From Verpa conica (taxonomy: Eukaryota > Ascomycota > Pezizomycetes > Pezizales > Morchellaceae), in assembly GCA_033030425.1 (NCBI GenBank), contig JAUFSD010000001.1, positions 1,550,001 through 1,614,000 on the forward strand: DNA of 64,000 nt, given 5' to 3'. Of the stretch, positions 48,501 through 61,956 are shown piece after piece (position 1 is the first letter of the stretch; each line of letters starts with the position of its first letter). The notes beneath the pieces are model-generated. The model was not told the DNA's origin and did no database searches. It saw only the letters and a program-made list of their open reading frames with translations. Position numbers and translations under genes: made by a program.

Positions 48501-51392
48501 GGTAGCAGCGCTGGAGCACCGAGTCCGGAGAAGTTGGGTTGGGGTAGTAGACCAATATCTATCAAAAACAGTGCCATCAGCTCACTTGAGGCAGCAGGAA
48601 GAGAGAGGGAAAGAGAAAGGAGAAGGATCATCGTTGGAAGCCCACTGGAGGGTCGTGGCGGGGGTGGCGGGGGTGGGACCGCGAGTGCAGTGACGATGGA
48701 TATATTGAAAGCTGCAAGCATACAAAGAAGAGACCGCCCAAGTCTCGACATAGTCGCAAACCAGGATAAAATGGCTGTTATCCCCCCGACTGTATCCCCT
48801 ACAAGCGCCCTCGCACCGTGGGTCCAAGTCCTCAACCCAAGCAATCCTAAAAAGAATCCACCTAGCGTCGTCAACCAATTCCGCCGCTGGCATCATGTAT
48901 TTCCGAAGCCACTAAAGATCTCCACTGTTAAATGGAAAAGCTTATGTTCCCCAGCTGCGCTTCCACTCACGACTGAACACTTCCCGACAGCAGAGCAGCT
49001 GCGTGACGAGTATCAGGAGAACCCATACGTCATCTGTCAAAACGAGCTTGACGAACTTGATGAGACCGCCGGTGGAAGCAACCGCGAGGAACTTGTTAGG
49101 GCTATGATTGGCCAGCGGCTCGCGCAGGGTTTCCAGATCGTTGTTGGGCACAGTGTAGCTGGAGCAACGGCAGGCGGGGGTGGTGATACGAATATATATC
49201 AACAGGACTATATGGTAAAGGCTGGAAGTTCGTGCTTTATGAGTCTTGGGAGTCAGATTCACCAGCTTATCTGCGATGAGGAGTATAATGTTGAGGTGAA
49301 GCGCTACGTCAGGAAGCCAATGGCAGCGACTGTGAATTCGAGTACGGGATTTGGCGATGAGTATATCAGCTACATAAAGACTATCATGAGTGATAAATAC
49401 CTCCCTATAAAGGCATCCTTCAAACTCCCCACAAACGAGTACAATTGGAACTACGTCGATCAATATATCGGTGGCTACGAAGAAACCCTCACAGAGCAGC
49501 TACGATACTGGCGTGCGAGGTTTGTCCTTATTCCAAATGACCCACCAGAGTCAGCGCGGAGAAGTGGGCTGTTTAGTCGTCAAGGCCAGGAACATATCAC
49601 AGAATTGAACGATGAGGAGATCCGTCTGGAGGGGATCCGGAAGCTGACCCAGGTGTTCCAACGTAATCGGTACATCCCACCTGAAGAGCGTCACTATTCT
49701 ATCAGGCGCAAAGGAAAGGAGAAGGACCCATTGCAGATCCTTTATAAGACTGTTGATCCTAGCGTCGTTGTCGCGCAGGAGCTTGAAAGCCTTCCGCCGG
49801 CGGAGAACAATCTAAATATGCGCCGTAGTCAGCTGCTCTCGACGGAGCAATTCGATAAGAAAAACCTCGACTTACCAGGAATTGCGCAGGAACTTCAAGG
49901 GCCCCGCGGAGTGCGTTTGGAGAATCGTCGTTGGCATCTTAGGTTTCATTCAAATTGCTTTGTCGGAGATGAGATGGTGACTTGGATTCTTGAGAATTTT
50001 AAAGATGTTGATACCCGGAGTGAGGCGGAGGATATCGGAACGAGGCTCTACAAAGGTGGGTTGTTCCAGCATGTGGATAGACGACATGAGTTTAGAGATG
50101 GGAATTACTTTTACCGGATCGCGGAACAGTACGCGGCGCATCTGCTTAGGCCGACATCAAAAGGTACTGGATGGTTTGGAACTTTCAATAGTAAATCAAT
50201 TCCGCCGACACCCTCGACTATGAAAGATGAGCAAATGAGTCCACTACGCAGTAGGAGCAGTACAATGTTATCGGATGAGAGCTCTGAGGGCTCTTATGTC
50301 TCTGGTTTCCGCACGCCGACTCCGGTTCAAAAGAAGAAGGCGGAGGTTGATTTGAGTAAAGTCATGAAGTACGACGTTGACCCTTCTAAGAAGAGTTACC
50401 GCAAAGAGCTTATCAACCTTCACTACGACCGTCTGCATAACCCCGATAATTGCTACCATATCCGCATTGATTGGATGAACACTACATCCAAGCTAATTGA
50501 GGATTCGTTGACTTCGTGGGCTCGCACTATTGATCGGTATGGGCTGAAGCTCGTCGAAGCACCCATTGATGAGGTTTCAACCATCCCAATAAGGAACCCA
50601 TTTAGGAGTCCTTATATCGTCAAATTCTCTGTTCCTCCTCCGCCAGCACCACCGCCACCCCATCACCCATTCACACAACCATCATCACCGACTGTTGAGA
50701 ACATGGAGATGTCAACGATTCTCACCCCACATCCACCTCCACCTCCACTCCCTGCAAACAACGACCCCCACTTCTACCATAAAGCTGCCTTGAAGAAGTT
50801 CAATTTCGTCCTCGACACAGAAAGTGCAAAGAACTTCCCCCCAGACGTCAAGGTCAGGTATTCATGGGGAATCCCAAACTACCGCTGGAGCCAATATATC
50901 CACCGCACCGGCTCCCTATTCTGCCAAATTACAGACGACGGCACATTCCTGTTTATGGCCAACAGAAGCTACACTATCCGCACCGGACGCACAGGTCCTC
51001 CACACTCACTAACATCCCCAACAGGATCTGAAACCACGCCTGAAAGCCTCTGTATGGACTTTGAAGCCTTTTGCAATGATACAGACGCTGTGAAGAAGTT
51101 TTACGGCAGTGTCGTTATCAATAGTAAGAACGTCATCACCTACGACGATGCAGGGCCTGGAGTGAGCGTCACCAGTACTCGAGTGCTCCCTTTGCCCTTC
51201 CCTAGGATGGAGCTTCCGGCGTTTCCGGCACAGTTAGCGAGTCCGGTGCTAGGTCCGCTTGGGGCGGGGAGTCCGACGACGGGAGCGAGTAGTGTTTATG
51301 GGATTGGGAGAACCAGTATGGGGTTGCAGAGTGGGAGGAATAGTATTATAGATGTGCCGGAGGATTTTCATTTGGGCAGTACATTGAGATAG
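45569..51392 (+). CDS. IML1: IML1/DEPDC5, GATOR1-SEACIT subunit
   Basis: Vacuole-associated negative regulator of TORC1; with Npr2 and Npr3 it forms the GAP complex for Gtr1 that signals amino-acid shortage. Three exons, 45569-45991, 46041-46109 and 46179-51392; donors GTATGG and GTATGT, acceptors GTATAG and CCACAG; 1901 residues. The 23-codon middle exon supplies ISLASHVASLFGFHSRATVVV, and exon 3 continues with the signature HIEIYFRDQYISRSDMWRM. An N-terminal structural region and longin/vWA-like part (about 165-640) are followed by a long Gly/Ser/Pro-rich linker. A DEP domain lies at about 1405-1490 (RWHLRFHSNCFVGDEMVTWIL, RLYKGGLFQHV, NYFYRI). The conserved C-terminal domain contains KKFNFVLDTESAKNFPPDVKVRYSWG. 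The ATG at 45569 is the first in frame. Intron 2 carries a copy of the dispersed motif. Confidence 0.96.
46126..46141 (+). repeat. Dispersed motif copy CATCGGTG-GTCACTCG inside IML1 intron 2
   Basis: Match with G at the R position. It lies in the 69-bp second intron of IML1, between the donor and the branch site, and is the only copy inside a gene. Confidence 0.6.
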
Positions 51393-52105
51393 TTTTTTAG
51401 GATGGAGGTTAAGGCGAGTTAATTGTCTTGTTCTTTTTTTTTCTTCCTTTTTTTTTTTTTTTTTTTTTACTAGTATTATATCAGGGGGCGGTGGGGTTTT
51501 CGGTTGGTTTTTGATTTTTTGATTTTTATTCTATTGTTTAGATAGGATGGTATGGATTCTTTAGGAGGCTTTGTAAAGACTTCTGATGAGGATAAGCGAG
51601 AGAACTTCTAATGGCTCAATTTTATTTTATTCTTTAAGGCGACTACTACATTAAAACTAGGCTTTTTAGGATTCAGTAGAAGACCCTAAGTCACTTATCC
51701 TACAACTATATTTACTCTTGGTTTAATCTATTGGAAATATATCGTATACTAGAGCCAGTCTCTCACCTTAGGTCCCACAACAGCTTCAAAAACCCGGATT
51801 AGAGAAGATATAATAATTTGAAGTGATAATTCATGTTCTAAGTGCTATATATGAATATTTTCTTCCATTTCCCTTTTCAAATATGCAGCCGCATAGAGGG
51901 TACATATAACCCCGGGTCCTTCTCATTCTCATAAAAAACTAGTTTCCAAGACCGCTCATAAGTCTTGCCCTAGACAATGAGATCCCTAAAATTTTATTCA
52001 TTCGGTTTTTAACAAAAATTCTAAAGAATTACCTATGATTAATTCGCCCATTCATTCATTCACATGCTGAAGAAATCATCTCCCGAAAAAGTATATGTAA
52101 TCCAC

Positions 52106-52121
52106 CGAGTGATACTTCATG
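52106..52121 (-). repeat. Dispersed motif copy CATGAAGT-ATCACTCG
   Basis: Full match on the minus strand, about 710 bp after the IML1 stop. Confidence 0.7.
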
Positions 52122-55100
52122 TCTAAGTAAGAAATATTTGTCCCCCCCCCAACCTCCCCCTACGAAACATAAAACACCAGTACTCATAAACCACACTTAA
52201 AAACCGATAGCCAACTCTTGAGGTGTGTGTGTGGTATTTCTAAATAATGCTAACCAAATATTTGACGCCGGTGACTCACCCCCCAGCACCGTAAAATAGT
52301 TGAGTATATCCTCCTCTAGCTAGTCCCTTCACAAGACCTGCTGGCTGCCTAACACACACGCATATATAGTAATCCTTGTCCGCCGTAGAGGTTAATCACG
52401 CGCATTTTCATAATTTAAAGTAGGACTTGGCAACGGGTATACTAAGGGTGCATCAGGCAGCAGGTGCGTTGAACCGTAACCAGGTGAATGGGGGAAATGA
52501 TGATATGTGAGTTCGAGAAAGAAAAAAAAAAAAAAAAAAAAAGAAGGGTTCAGTAGGCGGAAACCGGGTAGACTAGAGGACCCTCTCTATCACACGTGGG
52601 GGATGCGTGGTGGTGGTGGGGAGAGTTTGTAGTCATTGGCGGATGTGATCCTCTTACATGTGGGGTTGATAAGTGGGCTAGATATCAAAAGAGCGGGACG
52701 GCTATGAGGCCACGCTAGGGTTCTTTTGAAATAGGTTATATTTTAGCGTGATAACTAGCCTAGACTATTTTTGTCATTATTATTATATGGTTCCACAAAA
52801 GTCCTTGGTTTTTTTTTTTTTTTTGTTGTTGTTGGTTATTTGGCCACATGGGGTATAATTATTGTGGCTTATAATTCTTTGGAAATGGACTGTTACTTGC
52901 GGGTGCTGCAACCGTGTTATTATTACTATCTTGACTGGGCGTGTACAAGCTAGTGACTTTATGGAAACGAGTGAGCGGGTGTGTCGGCAGAGAAACTTGT
53001 TTTTAATGTTCTCGAAATCACCAGATTACTTGTTCATCGATGTTTTCTTATACGCCACCGTAACTAAAAGCCATGTTCCCCGAAAAAAAAGAAACCTGGA
53101 GGATTTGGGTCTATGTGGGTACTATCTATCGAGTTTATAGACTTAGGTCCCGATCTTAGTAGATCACCTGGTTACCCGGCCTCAATCATCTCACCGAATA
53201 CTATTTAAAACGTCATTCCTTCACGGAGAAGCTTGTTTGGCTGAATTTATCCTATTAAAAATAGAAACTATGTTATACAACTAATATCAAGACTTGTTCC
53301 TAACCAGTAAAATTAGAAAAAAACCTTTCCATTCAGTGAAGGTAACAACGGGCAGTGTTACCCGGGTCCATAAGACTGTTTTAACCCTAGACAATCAAAA
53401 AGCCTATTTACTCCTCGAATACGGAGTGTATACGAAGGAAGTATCTGACAAAGGTAGAAACTCAAATTTCTTAAAAAAAGGTTTTGGGTGACTTCTTAGT
53501 GGTCCTTGTGACCATACTATACTCATAACCTCCGCGGACTATAGATATCTCTAAACCTGAGCTAAGCCCACATTAGAGTATTAATTGTATTGACAATACC
53601 ACCCATACCAGGAATGATCGACTTAGTACACAGCTGATATACTAACTGTCGGGACCGGAAGGGTTCCCACTGTAGGCAGGTGTCAGGGTAACTCGTATTT
53701 TCTTCTTTACGGAAAAAGTAACCGGAAGAGCGAATCCAAAAGAATGGTAGGGTAACCAAGCTTAAGGCGGGGCTTTGTCTTCAGGCTTCCTAAGATTACG
53801 TCCTCTCTCTCTCTCAAGTCAGATCTTGGGTTGTACCTCCTGCTTATTTTTACCGTGGAGTCATTGATCTTTCCGCTGTTGCCTTAAGTTTTAGTGGTAT
53901 GGTAGGCTGTGTGTGACTAGCTTGTAAGCGTCAGAACCAGCTAGTGTCGGACAAGCTGAAGAGCGGTGAATTATGTGCACGTGAGCACCAATGCATTATG
54001 CCTTCTAATAATTTTGTATGATCCTTCTGTAAACATACTATGCGGAGTCGGGATGAACTCCTGAAGAATTTCTTAACAGATTGAAAAAGGGGGGCGTTTG
54101 GAGCTAACTACGATCAGCTACGGGTTCGCCTCCGGAGAAAAGAAAAAAAAAACCCCAAGATATTCTAAAAAAGCGCCTCTATGTGATATATTACTTCCCG
54201 GTAAAGATTTTGTTTAGAGTAATTGCTGGCGAGATCACAAGCGCAGCCTATAGGGGAATTCACGAGATAGAGAGATAGAGAGAGGAGATGATCAATGAAC
54301 TTACACGAATTTCAACATACTGTTGTCCAAAGACGTGCGAGTTGATGTTAGGAACAAATTTTTTTCTTTTCTTTCTTTCTTTCGCTAAATATGCACAATA
54401 AAACAAGAATCAAAGGCGACGTCACATCACTCGCATTGCAACCTGTCTGACTTTTTTTATTTTTTTTGAAGTTTCTCCGCAACACCCTTACATATGTATA
54501 AACGGCTTTTTTCTTTTCTACGACCCAATGTGTGCATGTCATCCCCCCGCATTCCGAGATGTGATAATTATCTGCATTAAACAGATGCCGGCAGTTCGAA
54601 TCATAACTGGAGAGGGAAGGGGGGGGGGTAAAAGCGTGTTTTAGGAGGACCAGAGAAATAAGCAAAGAAAGACCTAGTTCAACCACTGCAACGACACAAA
54701 AAAAAAGTGGAAAGAGCTATGTAGAGGGGAGGGGGGGGTGAAAAAAGAAATTAAGTTGAACAACAAAGAGAAAAGCAACGTTAATGTTTTTTTTTTTTTG
54801 GAAAAAAATAAAATAAAAAATGAACAAAACAAAAATGATCGCGATCTCGCATTGCTACCCTCATCGGTTTTCTTAATAAAAGTAAACATTGCTGAGGTAA
54901 CCTCATGGAAGCTTGGTTACTTTAATTTGAGTATCGTATTGTGCCACATACCCCCCCCCCCTCTCTCTCTCTCCCTCCCCGGAAGACACTCCATTATGAA
55001 GCAACACGATTTCTAGTGTTAAATAGGATGCGGGAGATCGATCATGACTTGTTTAATTTCCCCTCTTTGAGGATTCATATGCCCTCCTGACCCGTGATCA

Positions 55101-55356
55101 TTGGAGTACTCCTCAAAAAAAAAAAAAAAAAAGACACTATTCTTTCTAGTCAAGTATACTCTCGGTTACAGCTCATGTTTATGCGGCGAATGCTGTTTGG
55201 CGTTTTTTTCCCATTTTTATTTTTTTCAAAAACCATTGTTCTTTTTTGAACAACGTATGATCTGATTTTACACACCAATTGTTTGAAGACTTTCCCCCTC
55301 TCTCTAGAGGTGAGACGTTTCGCACTTCCTTTTTTTGACCATCTCATTGTGGAGCA

Positions 55357-55372
55357 CGAGTGATTCTCTATG
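55357..55372 (-). repeat. Dispersed motif copy CATAGAGA-ATCACTCG
   Basis: Full match on the minus strand, preceded by AAT, in the gene-free stretch. Confidence 0.7.
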
Positions 55373-56444
55373 ATTATTCAACTACCGAACCTACCGCTAA
55401 CGGAGGTGGAGAGGAGGGGAGAGGATATCCTAGGTTTAAAAAAAAATAAAAATAAGAAACATATCACGAATAACTGAAATCCCTTTTTCTCTACGGAGCA
55501 TATCGGAAATACTTGGATAAGACAGAAACCTCCAATTGGTTTTTTTTCCTTTCCTGAACCGTATATACATACTCTGTGCTTCAAAAGACTGAGTACATAC
55601 AATTAGGAGGGAAAAAAATAACCTCAATCGAATCGAACGAAAGAAGAAGAGAAAAAAAAACAAATTCTACGATCGATCTCCAACACTCGAAAAGAAAAGA
55701 AAAGAAAAGAAAAAAAAAAACATTAAGATCGTGGCTATGCTGGGGGCCAGGTTCTCAGTTTTTTTTTCTAACTAGCTAGCACAATTAAAGGTACCACCCG
55801 GGCCGGTCCGTCGGAAGAAGATGCAGCCGTACTGGATCTAGACCTGGGCTTGAATGCAGTCATTGTTCTAGATCTAAAAGGAGATTCCTAGTCTTTTTGA
55901 GGAGATTTGTGATACCCTAAACTTACACGAGAGAGAGAGAGAAAGAGAGGTTTGGAGTACATCTACAAAAGAAACACGGAGGATCCCGCTGATTTTTCAT
56001 GTTACATGAAACTTTTATCATTGACACGCGGTTCTTCAACGGCAGGATATTGTGATATAGGAGGGTTTATTGAGGATGCCGCCTTCCGCGACAGAAGCAA
56101 AGATGGGTTTCACTTTTCTAGCGGCAAGTTAAGGGTGACACTTGTGCATCCCCCCCCGCGCTCGATCGGTTTCAAAGACTCTGTCGATAGTTATATACAA
56201 CACTTACATCAGTTATTGAAGTTTACAGCGGATCTTAATGACGTTGTTGTCTTCCGCAATTGGACGCAAATAGCCGTCCGGGGGGGGTGTTTCACTCTTG
56301 GTATGAGTAATCCAAGGGCTCATTCTGTATATACCAAGGGTCACATAATAGTTATATAAAAAAAGTGCAGTATAGTAGATATTCCGGACGACTACGTACA
56401 GTCGTAGACTTTTTAGAATCACCTCTAGTGGTAAAACACGAGGT

Positions 56445-56460
56445 CGAGTGACTACTTATG
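56445..56460 (-). repeat. Dispersed motif copy CATAAGTA-GTCACTCG
   Basis: Match with G at the R position, preceded by AAT, about 380 bp from the LINE insertion. Confidence 0.65.
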
Positions 56461-56837
56461 ATTACATCTCCAACCAGCCCTGCAGAAACCTTCAAAAACG
56501 CCACCGACCTCTTAGGTTCTATGAACTTGATGAAACACTTCCAAACGGGGCCGTAACCCACGTAGGTATATATATATAATTTTAAAAAAAAGGAATAATA
56601 TTGCATGCAGCATTTCCAATTGGGGAAGGAGACCACTGGTTACTAGATACTGATATAACCTCGTCTCATCACCATTTTAGAGCGGCCGGCCTAGCTAGTA
56701 CCCTATAAGCCCCACTAATATAGGATGGAGACTTTTTACAAGCTCTAAAAAAAAAAAAAAAAATCAAATCTCCGAATACCAAACATCGGTACCTGCCTAT
56801 ATTGATAGAGATAGAGAGAAGGTGGAGGGAATGCAAC

Positions 56838-56852
56838 TATTAGTGGTCCATC
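56838..56852. repeat. LINE target-site duplication, left copy
   Basis: TATTAGTGGTCCATC, identical to 61957-61971, directly next to the LINE poly-A tail (a T run on this strand). Confidence 0.95.
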
Positions 56853-57122
56853 TTTTTTTTTTTTTTTTTTTTTTAAATCAAGTGATTTTATTGTTCTGGG
56901 TACAAAATCTGGTATGCAGTATAAACTATGACCTAAAAAGAACCCTTCCCCTTCCTAAAAATAAAACACGACCCCCAAAAATTCCAAATAACCAATAATT
57001 TTAACACAGGAAATAAAGAAACATTTTAGACAAAATCAATGTACTATTCAAATATAACTTCCTTCCTTCTGACTTAATGTCTTGGTGCCGCTATACACGG
57101 ACTTGATAGACTTGATAGCTCC

Positions 57123-60100
57123 TTATGATTCGGAGCAGGTAACGGAGGTGAGAGAGGATGTAGTGAGGGAAGATGGCACAGGTGATGGAAGCGCTTTTTT
57201 GGGAAAGTTTATTTTGTTTTGAACAACGAAGGTCCCGACGAGTAGCGAAAGGGCTTCCGAGCTCCAAATTTCGTCCAGGGATCTGATGTTGGGTAGGAGG
57301 GAGTTTCTGGACACGGCGAGGCTGGGACAGTGCAGGAGCACATGTTCTGTTGTTTCGGGGAAAAGAAGGCACCTGGGACAGGTGTCAGGAGTGTGAAGAT
57401 TTATCCACGACTTATGGGCGTTTAGATAGCTCTTTTCCACCCGCATTTGATGGAGACGGGAGGATTGGAACTTGTGAAGGGACATAAAATACGGTGTTGT
57501 AAGAGAGCAGCCATATTTGTAATAGCTGGGTGGGGGGTAGAGAATCTCCCAATTCTTTAGGAGCTGTTGCTTAGCCATGATTGAGAAGCTTTTGTGGGTG
57601 AGATTGGAGCCTAGTAATGGCTGGACTAGGGAACCTAAAAATTCGATTGGCAGGTGATTTACGCCTGCTTTGGCGACCGAGTTCCACTTTTTGGGGGGAT
57701 TAGGGAGGCCTTTGAGAAGTTCGGAGTGTGAGTAGCTCCGTTCGGGTGAGATGGTTGGAAACGAGGGGTCAAACCGGGCCGTGACTGGGTTATTAAGGGG
57801 GTGGGCAGTAATAACTCGGATGGCGTGTTTAATCTTAAGGTAATGAAGATAGAGTATCAGTGGGGGGGCGGATGCCTCCGCCCATAGAGCGTGAAGATTG
57901 GTTGACCTAAAGCAACCTAAGGCCCACCTGAGGACGGAGTTCCAAAAGACCTCCATTTCTTTTAGGGCTGAGGTGGGGGTAAAAAGAGTGGCTCCATAGG
58001 TAAGCATGGGGCGAATAGCGAGAGTGGCGAGTTTCCTGCAGTTTCCTGAGGAGAGACCTTTCCCGGGAGAGGAAAATCTATGGAGAATGCCAAAGGAGGC
58101 CTGGGCGGATGCCAGTCTTCTTACGAAGTGATCGTTAGGGTTAAATGAGGGTGAGAACCAGTAGCCGACCCACCGGACTATTGGCTTTGGATAAAAAGTA
58201 TGTCCATCAATGCACACGGGAAGATGTGAAACTGGGGACTTGTCGCAGGGTGCGTGGAGTCGTCAGTTTCGATTTTAGCGACTGAGAAGGACACGTTGCG
58301 GGGAGCTGCATCGTTTTTTAGGCGATAATAGTTTTCCTGAAGTAAAAGAATGTTTTCCTCAACTGTGGGTGAGGCAACCGTGATGGCAAAGTCATCAACG
58401 TAAGATAAAGTAATGCCTGGTGATGGTTCCAGGTGATGTAAAACGCTAACGTAAATAACAAATAATAAAGGAGAGATGGGGGATCCCTGGGGGACCCCAA
58501 CTTGAACGGGAACGGCTAGCTTGGGGGAGCCTTTATAAAGCAGGGTGACCCAGCGATCGGACAGGAAGGACAGAATCCAGTTAACCATATAAAGGGGGAC
58601 ACTTTGGGAAGTAAGAATGGAGGCTAGGGTGTGTTTGACCACATTATCAAAGCCGCCTTTAATGTCTAAAAAGAGAGTGGAGACTTTCAGCTTCGCCAAC
58701 TGCATAGCTCTAATTTCGTTGTAAAAAACAGTGGTGGCGTCTGAGGTGGAGAGGCCTGCGATTGAGCCGCATTGGTGTGGGTGGATTAGGCCTGTGGCCT
58801 TGGCAATCTTTGCCAGTCTAAGGGTAACAACTTTCTCCAGAACTTTTGAAAACGTTTGGAGAAGCACAATTATCCGATAGGAAGAGGTGGCTGTGTAGTC
58901 GTCTTTGCCTGGTTTTGCTAGGACAACACCGTTTGCCTTTTTTAAGGAGAGTGGGTGATAACCACTTTTTAAAAGCGGGGTAAGTATTCTTGGAATGAGT
59001 GTGGGATTAATCCTGTGGACACCTTTCCATATTGAGTAAGGAATGGAGTCGGGTCCTGGTGCCGACAGGTTGGATGTTTTGGAAAGAACGTGCTGAATTT
59101 CTTCAGGAGTAATAGCGGGAACACTGTGAAACCGTAGGGGAGGCGGGGAGCCCGTGTCTGGTCTAGGGGGAAAGAATGCGTTCACTAAATTTTCATTTAG
59201 GATTTGAGGCGTAGGAGAATTGGGGATGGACGGGATTCGGTCCTCGGATCTGGTGGCCATTTTCTTAAGCCGCCACATATCGGAAGGGGAGGCGTTGGAC
59301 ACAAACGTGTTCCAATGGTCACGCTTGGCCTTTTTGATGGCGTTAAAGTAGGCGTTTTTGGCCGCTTTAAGCTCAAATGGAGGGGAGAGTCCTTTGCGGT
59401 AGGACTTGTGAACGCTGTGATAAATAGATCTTAACTGGGAAAGATTAGGGTTCCACCAGGGTTTTGACCATGATGAGACTCTCTTTGTGGGGGTGTGTAA
59501 AAGAAGGACGTTGTGAAGTTGTTTAAAGGACTCGTCGAACCAGTTATCTAGATCGGAGGAGTCAGGGGAAAATTGTAGCTCGCTTAACTGGGGAGTAATA
59601 AGGTGGGTTAGCGAGTCTTGGAGTTAGGGGTGTTGTAGGGAGTAAAGTCGGCGTCCGGAGGGGCCAGCTGACAGAGTATGACTCTGTGGTCTGAGCCTGA
59701 GGGAACTGGTGGGATAAGCCACTTTTGAATTAACTGGGTTGCGGAGTGATTGGCCCAGGTAAAGTCGATAACGCTATGTCGCTTTCTCGGGTCAGGGGAA
59801 ATTCTGGTGTACTTTCCAGGTGTGTTAATGAGCGAAAAGCCGAGTTGATTGGCTAGCCTAAAATAGGGAGTGGAAAGGTTTAGTTCTGTTGCGGAGAACT
59901 TTCGTAGGGGGTCCGCGGCAGGAGAGTGAATGTTAAAGTCTCCGACAACGATGGTAGGGACAGACGAAGCCTGAAAGGCTAGTTGAGGAGGAACAGATCT
60001 TATAGAATCGGATACCTGTCTGTTGTAAACATTGACAAGTGTTAAGGATAAAAATGAACGATTTGAGGTGGTAAAATGCAATGTAATGAGCGTGATGTCC

Positions 60101-60310
60101 CCTCGGTGTGAGGGGGTCTGGGTAACGGAGTTCTTATCCAAAAAGGAAAGATTAACATAAAAGCACACCGACACCTTATCTGACTGAAGTGTGGGTGTGG
60201 GTTTAAAAAGAGCGAAATTGGGTGCAACTAAGGGAGAGCGATTAAATAACGGGGGTTCTTGCACAGCTATAACCTGTGCCGAGTGAACTACTGGGTTTGA
60301 GAATAGAGAA
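57123..60310 (-). pseudogene. LINE ORF2: endonuclease and reverse transcriptase, frameshifted
   Basis: The apurinic-like endonuclease part (about 60300-59608) shows AVQEPP, VVGDFNIHSP, VIDFTWAN and SGSDHRVILCQ. The frame shifts near 59620 and continues as the RT linker and RT (about 59600-58178): NGVVLAKPGK, FLDIKGGFDNV, VPQGSPISPLLF and the catalytic LSYVDDFAI. It shifts again near 58200 into the C-terminal part (58217-57123), which has RRLASAQASFGIL, IRPMLTYGA and a zinc-type motif CPRCLLFPETTEHVLLHCP. Catalytic residues look intact, so the two frameshifts are the main lesions, barring assembly errors. Confidence 0.9.
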
Positions 60311-60472
60311 AGAAAGCAATTATTCTTTCCACGGCGTTGTGTTGAATGATGTTAAAGAAAGGAGAATGTTTAGTGGTCGTACTAAACATTTAATTGGTGT
60401 CGTTAAATCGCCAGCTTCTTCGGTGGCGTACGAAGAGGGTTAGACTCACAGGTAGGTCCGTCTCTGAGTTTA

Positions 60473-61852
60473 TTAATGATGGAAATGCGATAGGGCATTT
60501 CGAGAAATTTGCCGTGTGGTTACCTCCATGATTAACGCAGCTTGGAGGGAGAGGCAACGCAGCAGTTGGGTTTCGGGCGAACGTGGCCGGGCGCGTGGTG
60601 ACGTGGCTGATGTTTGTCGCAGGGTGACTCGGGGAGCAGATAGGGCAAGTGGGTTCTTTTTGTTTCTGGCCTTTGGTTGGGTGGCGAATTTGTAGCAGTT
60701 GCGGCAAAGAGTGGCTTTGGAGGCTGACCAGCATGGCGGAGCGCGCGAGCGGGAAAACAATCTAATAGTGGTGCCAATGATGGCTGCTTCTTGTGTGATA
60801 ATAACAACTGTCGAGAACTTACGAGTGTTGCGTGTGGTGTCGTCGGCGGTGAGGAAGCGGGTGTCGAGAGGGTAATCCCTGTTGCGAGTTTAACCGCTTC
60901 GGGGAAGGACGCTTTTAAGGTGGTCGAATGCTGGGAATTCGGCTTGGGGGATGCCTCTGATGGCTACATCGCGAGAGTGGTGGGAGCTTGTTTAAACAAC
61001 TGGAACGGGTTGGCGAGTCGTTGACCGTTTGGTTGAGAATGGCTGTGAGTCGCCCGAAAAGGCGTATGTGGAGAGGCTGGGACCGTAGGGGGCGGTGACA
61101 GGACATTCCACGTTGGTTGATGGAGACTGTAAGGGAGGTGACGGGGGCGACTTGTCCTCCTTTAGCGAGAGCGGCTGCAGGAGAGCGGGGAGGCGTTGGA
61201 CTAGGGATTCGGGTCTTTGAGGGAGAGAGGGGTCTGTACGGACGAAAGAACGCCATTTGAGCGATGGGTAACGTCTTGGGCTTGTCTCCGTGACTTTCGG
61301 TTGCTGGTGCGGGGGTTGGTGGTGTGGTGGCGCTGGAGTGGTGATGTTGGCGGTGACTTGGGCTGCGTCAGCATGGGACGTTTTTCGGTGACGGTGACCG
61401 GCGTGGTGGAGGTTTTGGCAGGTGGGCTTTGATAGGCGGGGCGTGAGGAGTGACTGGTTGTGTTCTGGTGGGGAAAGGTTGCGGGGAGGAGGAGGCGGAG
61501 TTCTTGCACTTTTAACGATGGCCTCGAGTCTCTCGAAGCGGTCATAGACGGCGGTGGGGGGATGGTTTGAGGCGTACCGAGTCTTTGTTTGAATGTCATC
61601 GACAACGGCCGTGATGGAGTCGAGTTGATGGGAGAGTTCGAGGGCGGCATGTTTAGCCTGAGCCGCGACCTTGAAGGTGGAGCAGAGGAGGGTGAGGAGC
61701 AGCTTCTCCATGGGGGAGGTACTGTCGTTATTTAAAGCGTTGGCGACAGTAGTAGAAATAAGAGATGAGTTTGGCATGCCTATTTCATGGTCTATAAGAC
61801 CAGTTTGCAGGTTGTCAAAGATTTCAGAGAGGGAGGGGTCAGGGCTTGGCAT
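60473..61852 (-). pseudogene. LINE ORF1 (gag-like), frameshifted
   Basis: ATG at 61852 opens 286 codons with a helical N-terminal part (LDSITAVVDDIQTKTRYASN and so on) and a long Pro/His/Thr-rich middle. The conserved RNA-binding part continues in other frames: RDVAIRGIPQAEFPAFDHL (about 60950), then cysteine-knuckle pieces CRNCYKF, CPICS and CVNHGGNHTANFSKC (about 60700-60490) spread over the three frames. At least two or three frameshifts are therefore present. Confidence 0.8.
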
Positions 61853-61956
61853 TTTGAAGCCTGGGATTTTTGTGGGTTTGGTGGGGAAAAGTGGTTGCCA
61901 CGCAAAGTTTTGGTGTTGAATTTCAAAAATTGAGGATGTAGAGGGGATGGAGGATG

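Larger units (their letters stand above)
51393..56837. other. Gene-free region, homopolymer-rich
   Basis: 5.4 kb without a supportable gene. It contains motif copies at 52106, 55357 and 56445, a bare ATCACTCG octamer at 54426, and many A/T homopolymers of 10-22 nt (for example near 51450, 52520, 52810 and 55120). It also holds a C13/CT repeat at about 54948-54975 and AAAAG repeats near 55690. Short ORFs here lack ATG starts or family similarity. Confidence 0.55.
56853..61956 (-). mobile_element. LINE (non-LTR) retrotransposon, about 5.1 kb, inactivated
   Basis: Bounded by a perfect 15-bp target duplication, with a 22-nt poly-A tail at the low-coordinate end, so transcription runs on the minus strand. 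Order: 5' end near 61956, ORF1 (gag-like), ORF2 with endonuclease then reverse transcriptase, a Cys/His motif, 3' UTR of about 250 bp. No LTRs and no RNase H domain recognised. The protein style (EN with GDFNIHSP and SGSDHR, RT with YVDD) fits the fungal Tad/I-like LINEs; the clade needs a phylogeny. Near full length with a perfect TSD suggests a rather recent insertion, yet several frameshifts make it non-autonomous. The DNA is less AT-rich than its surroundings. Confidence 0.95.

Noticed and set aside
54426..54433. ATCACTCG octamer in the gene-free region
   Set aside because: The upstream half reads GACGTCAC instead of CAT-N5; kept only as a weak octamer, not a full copy.
54580..54615. GTTCGAATC resembling a tRNA box B
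   Set aside because: No T-stem pairing, no acceptor stem and no box A at suitable distance.
55952..56359. 135-codon open frame on the plus strand
   Set aside because: It opens with TTG, has no early ATG, contains low-complexity flanks and resembles no family; a motif copy and homopolymers lie next to it. Treated as a chance frame.
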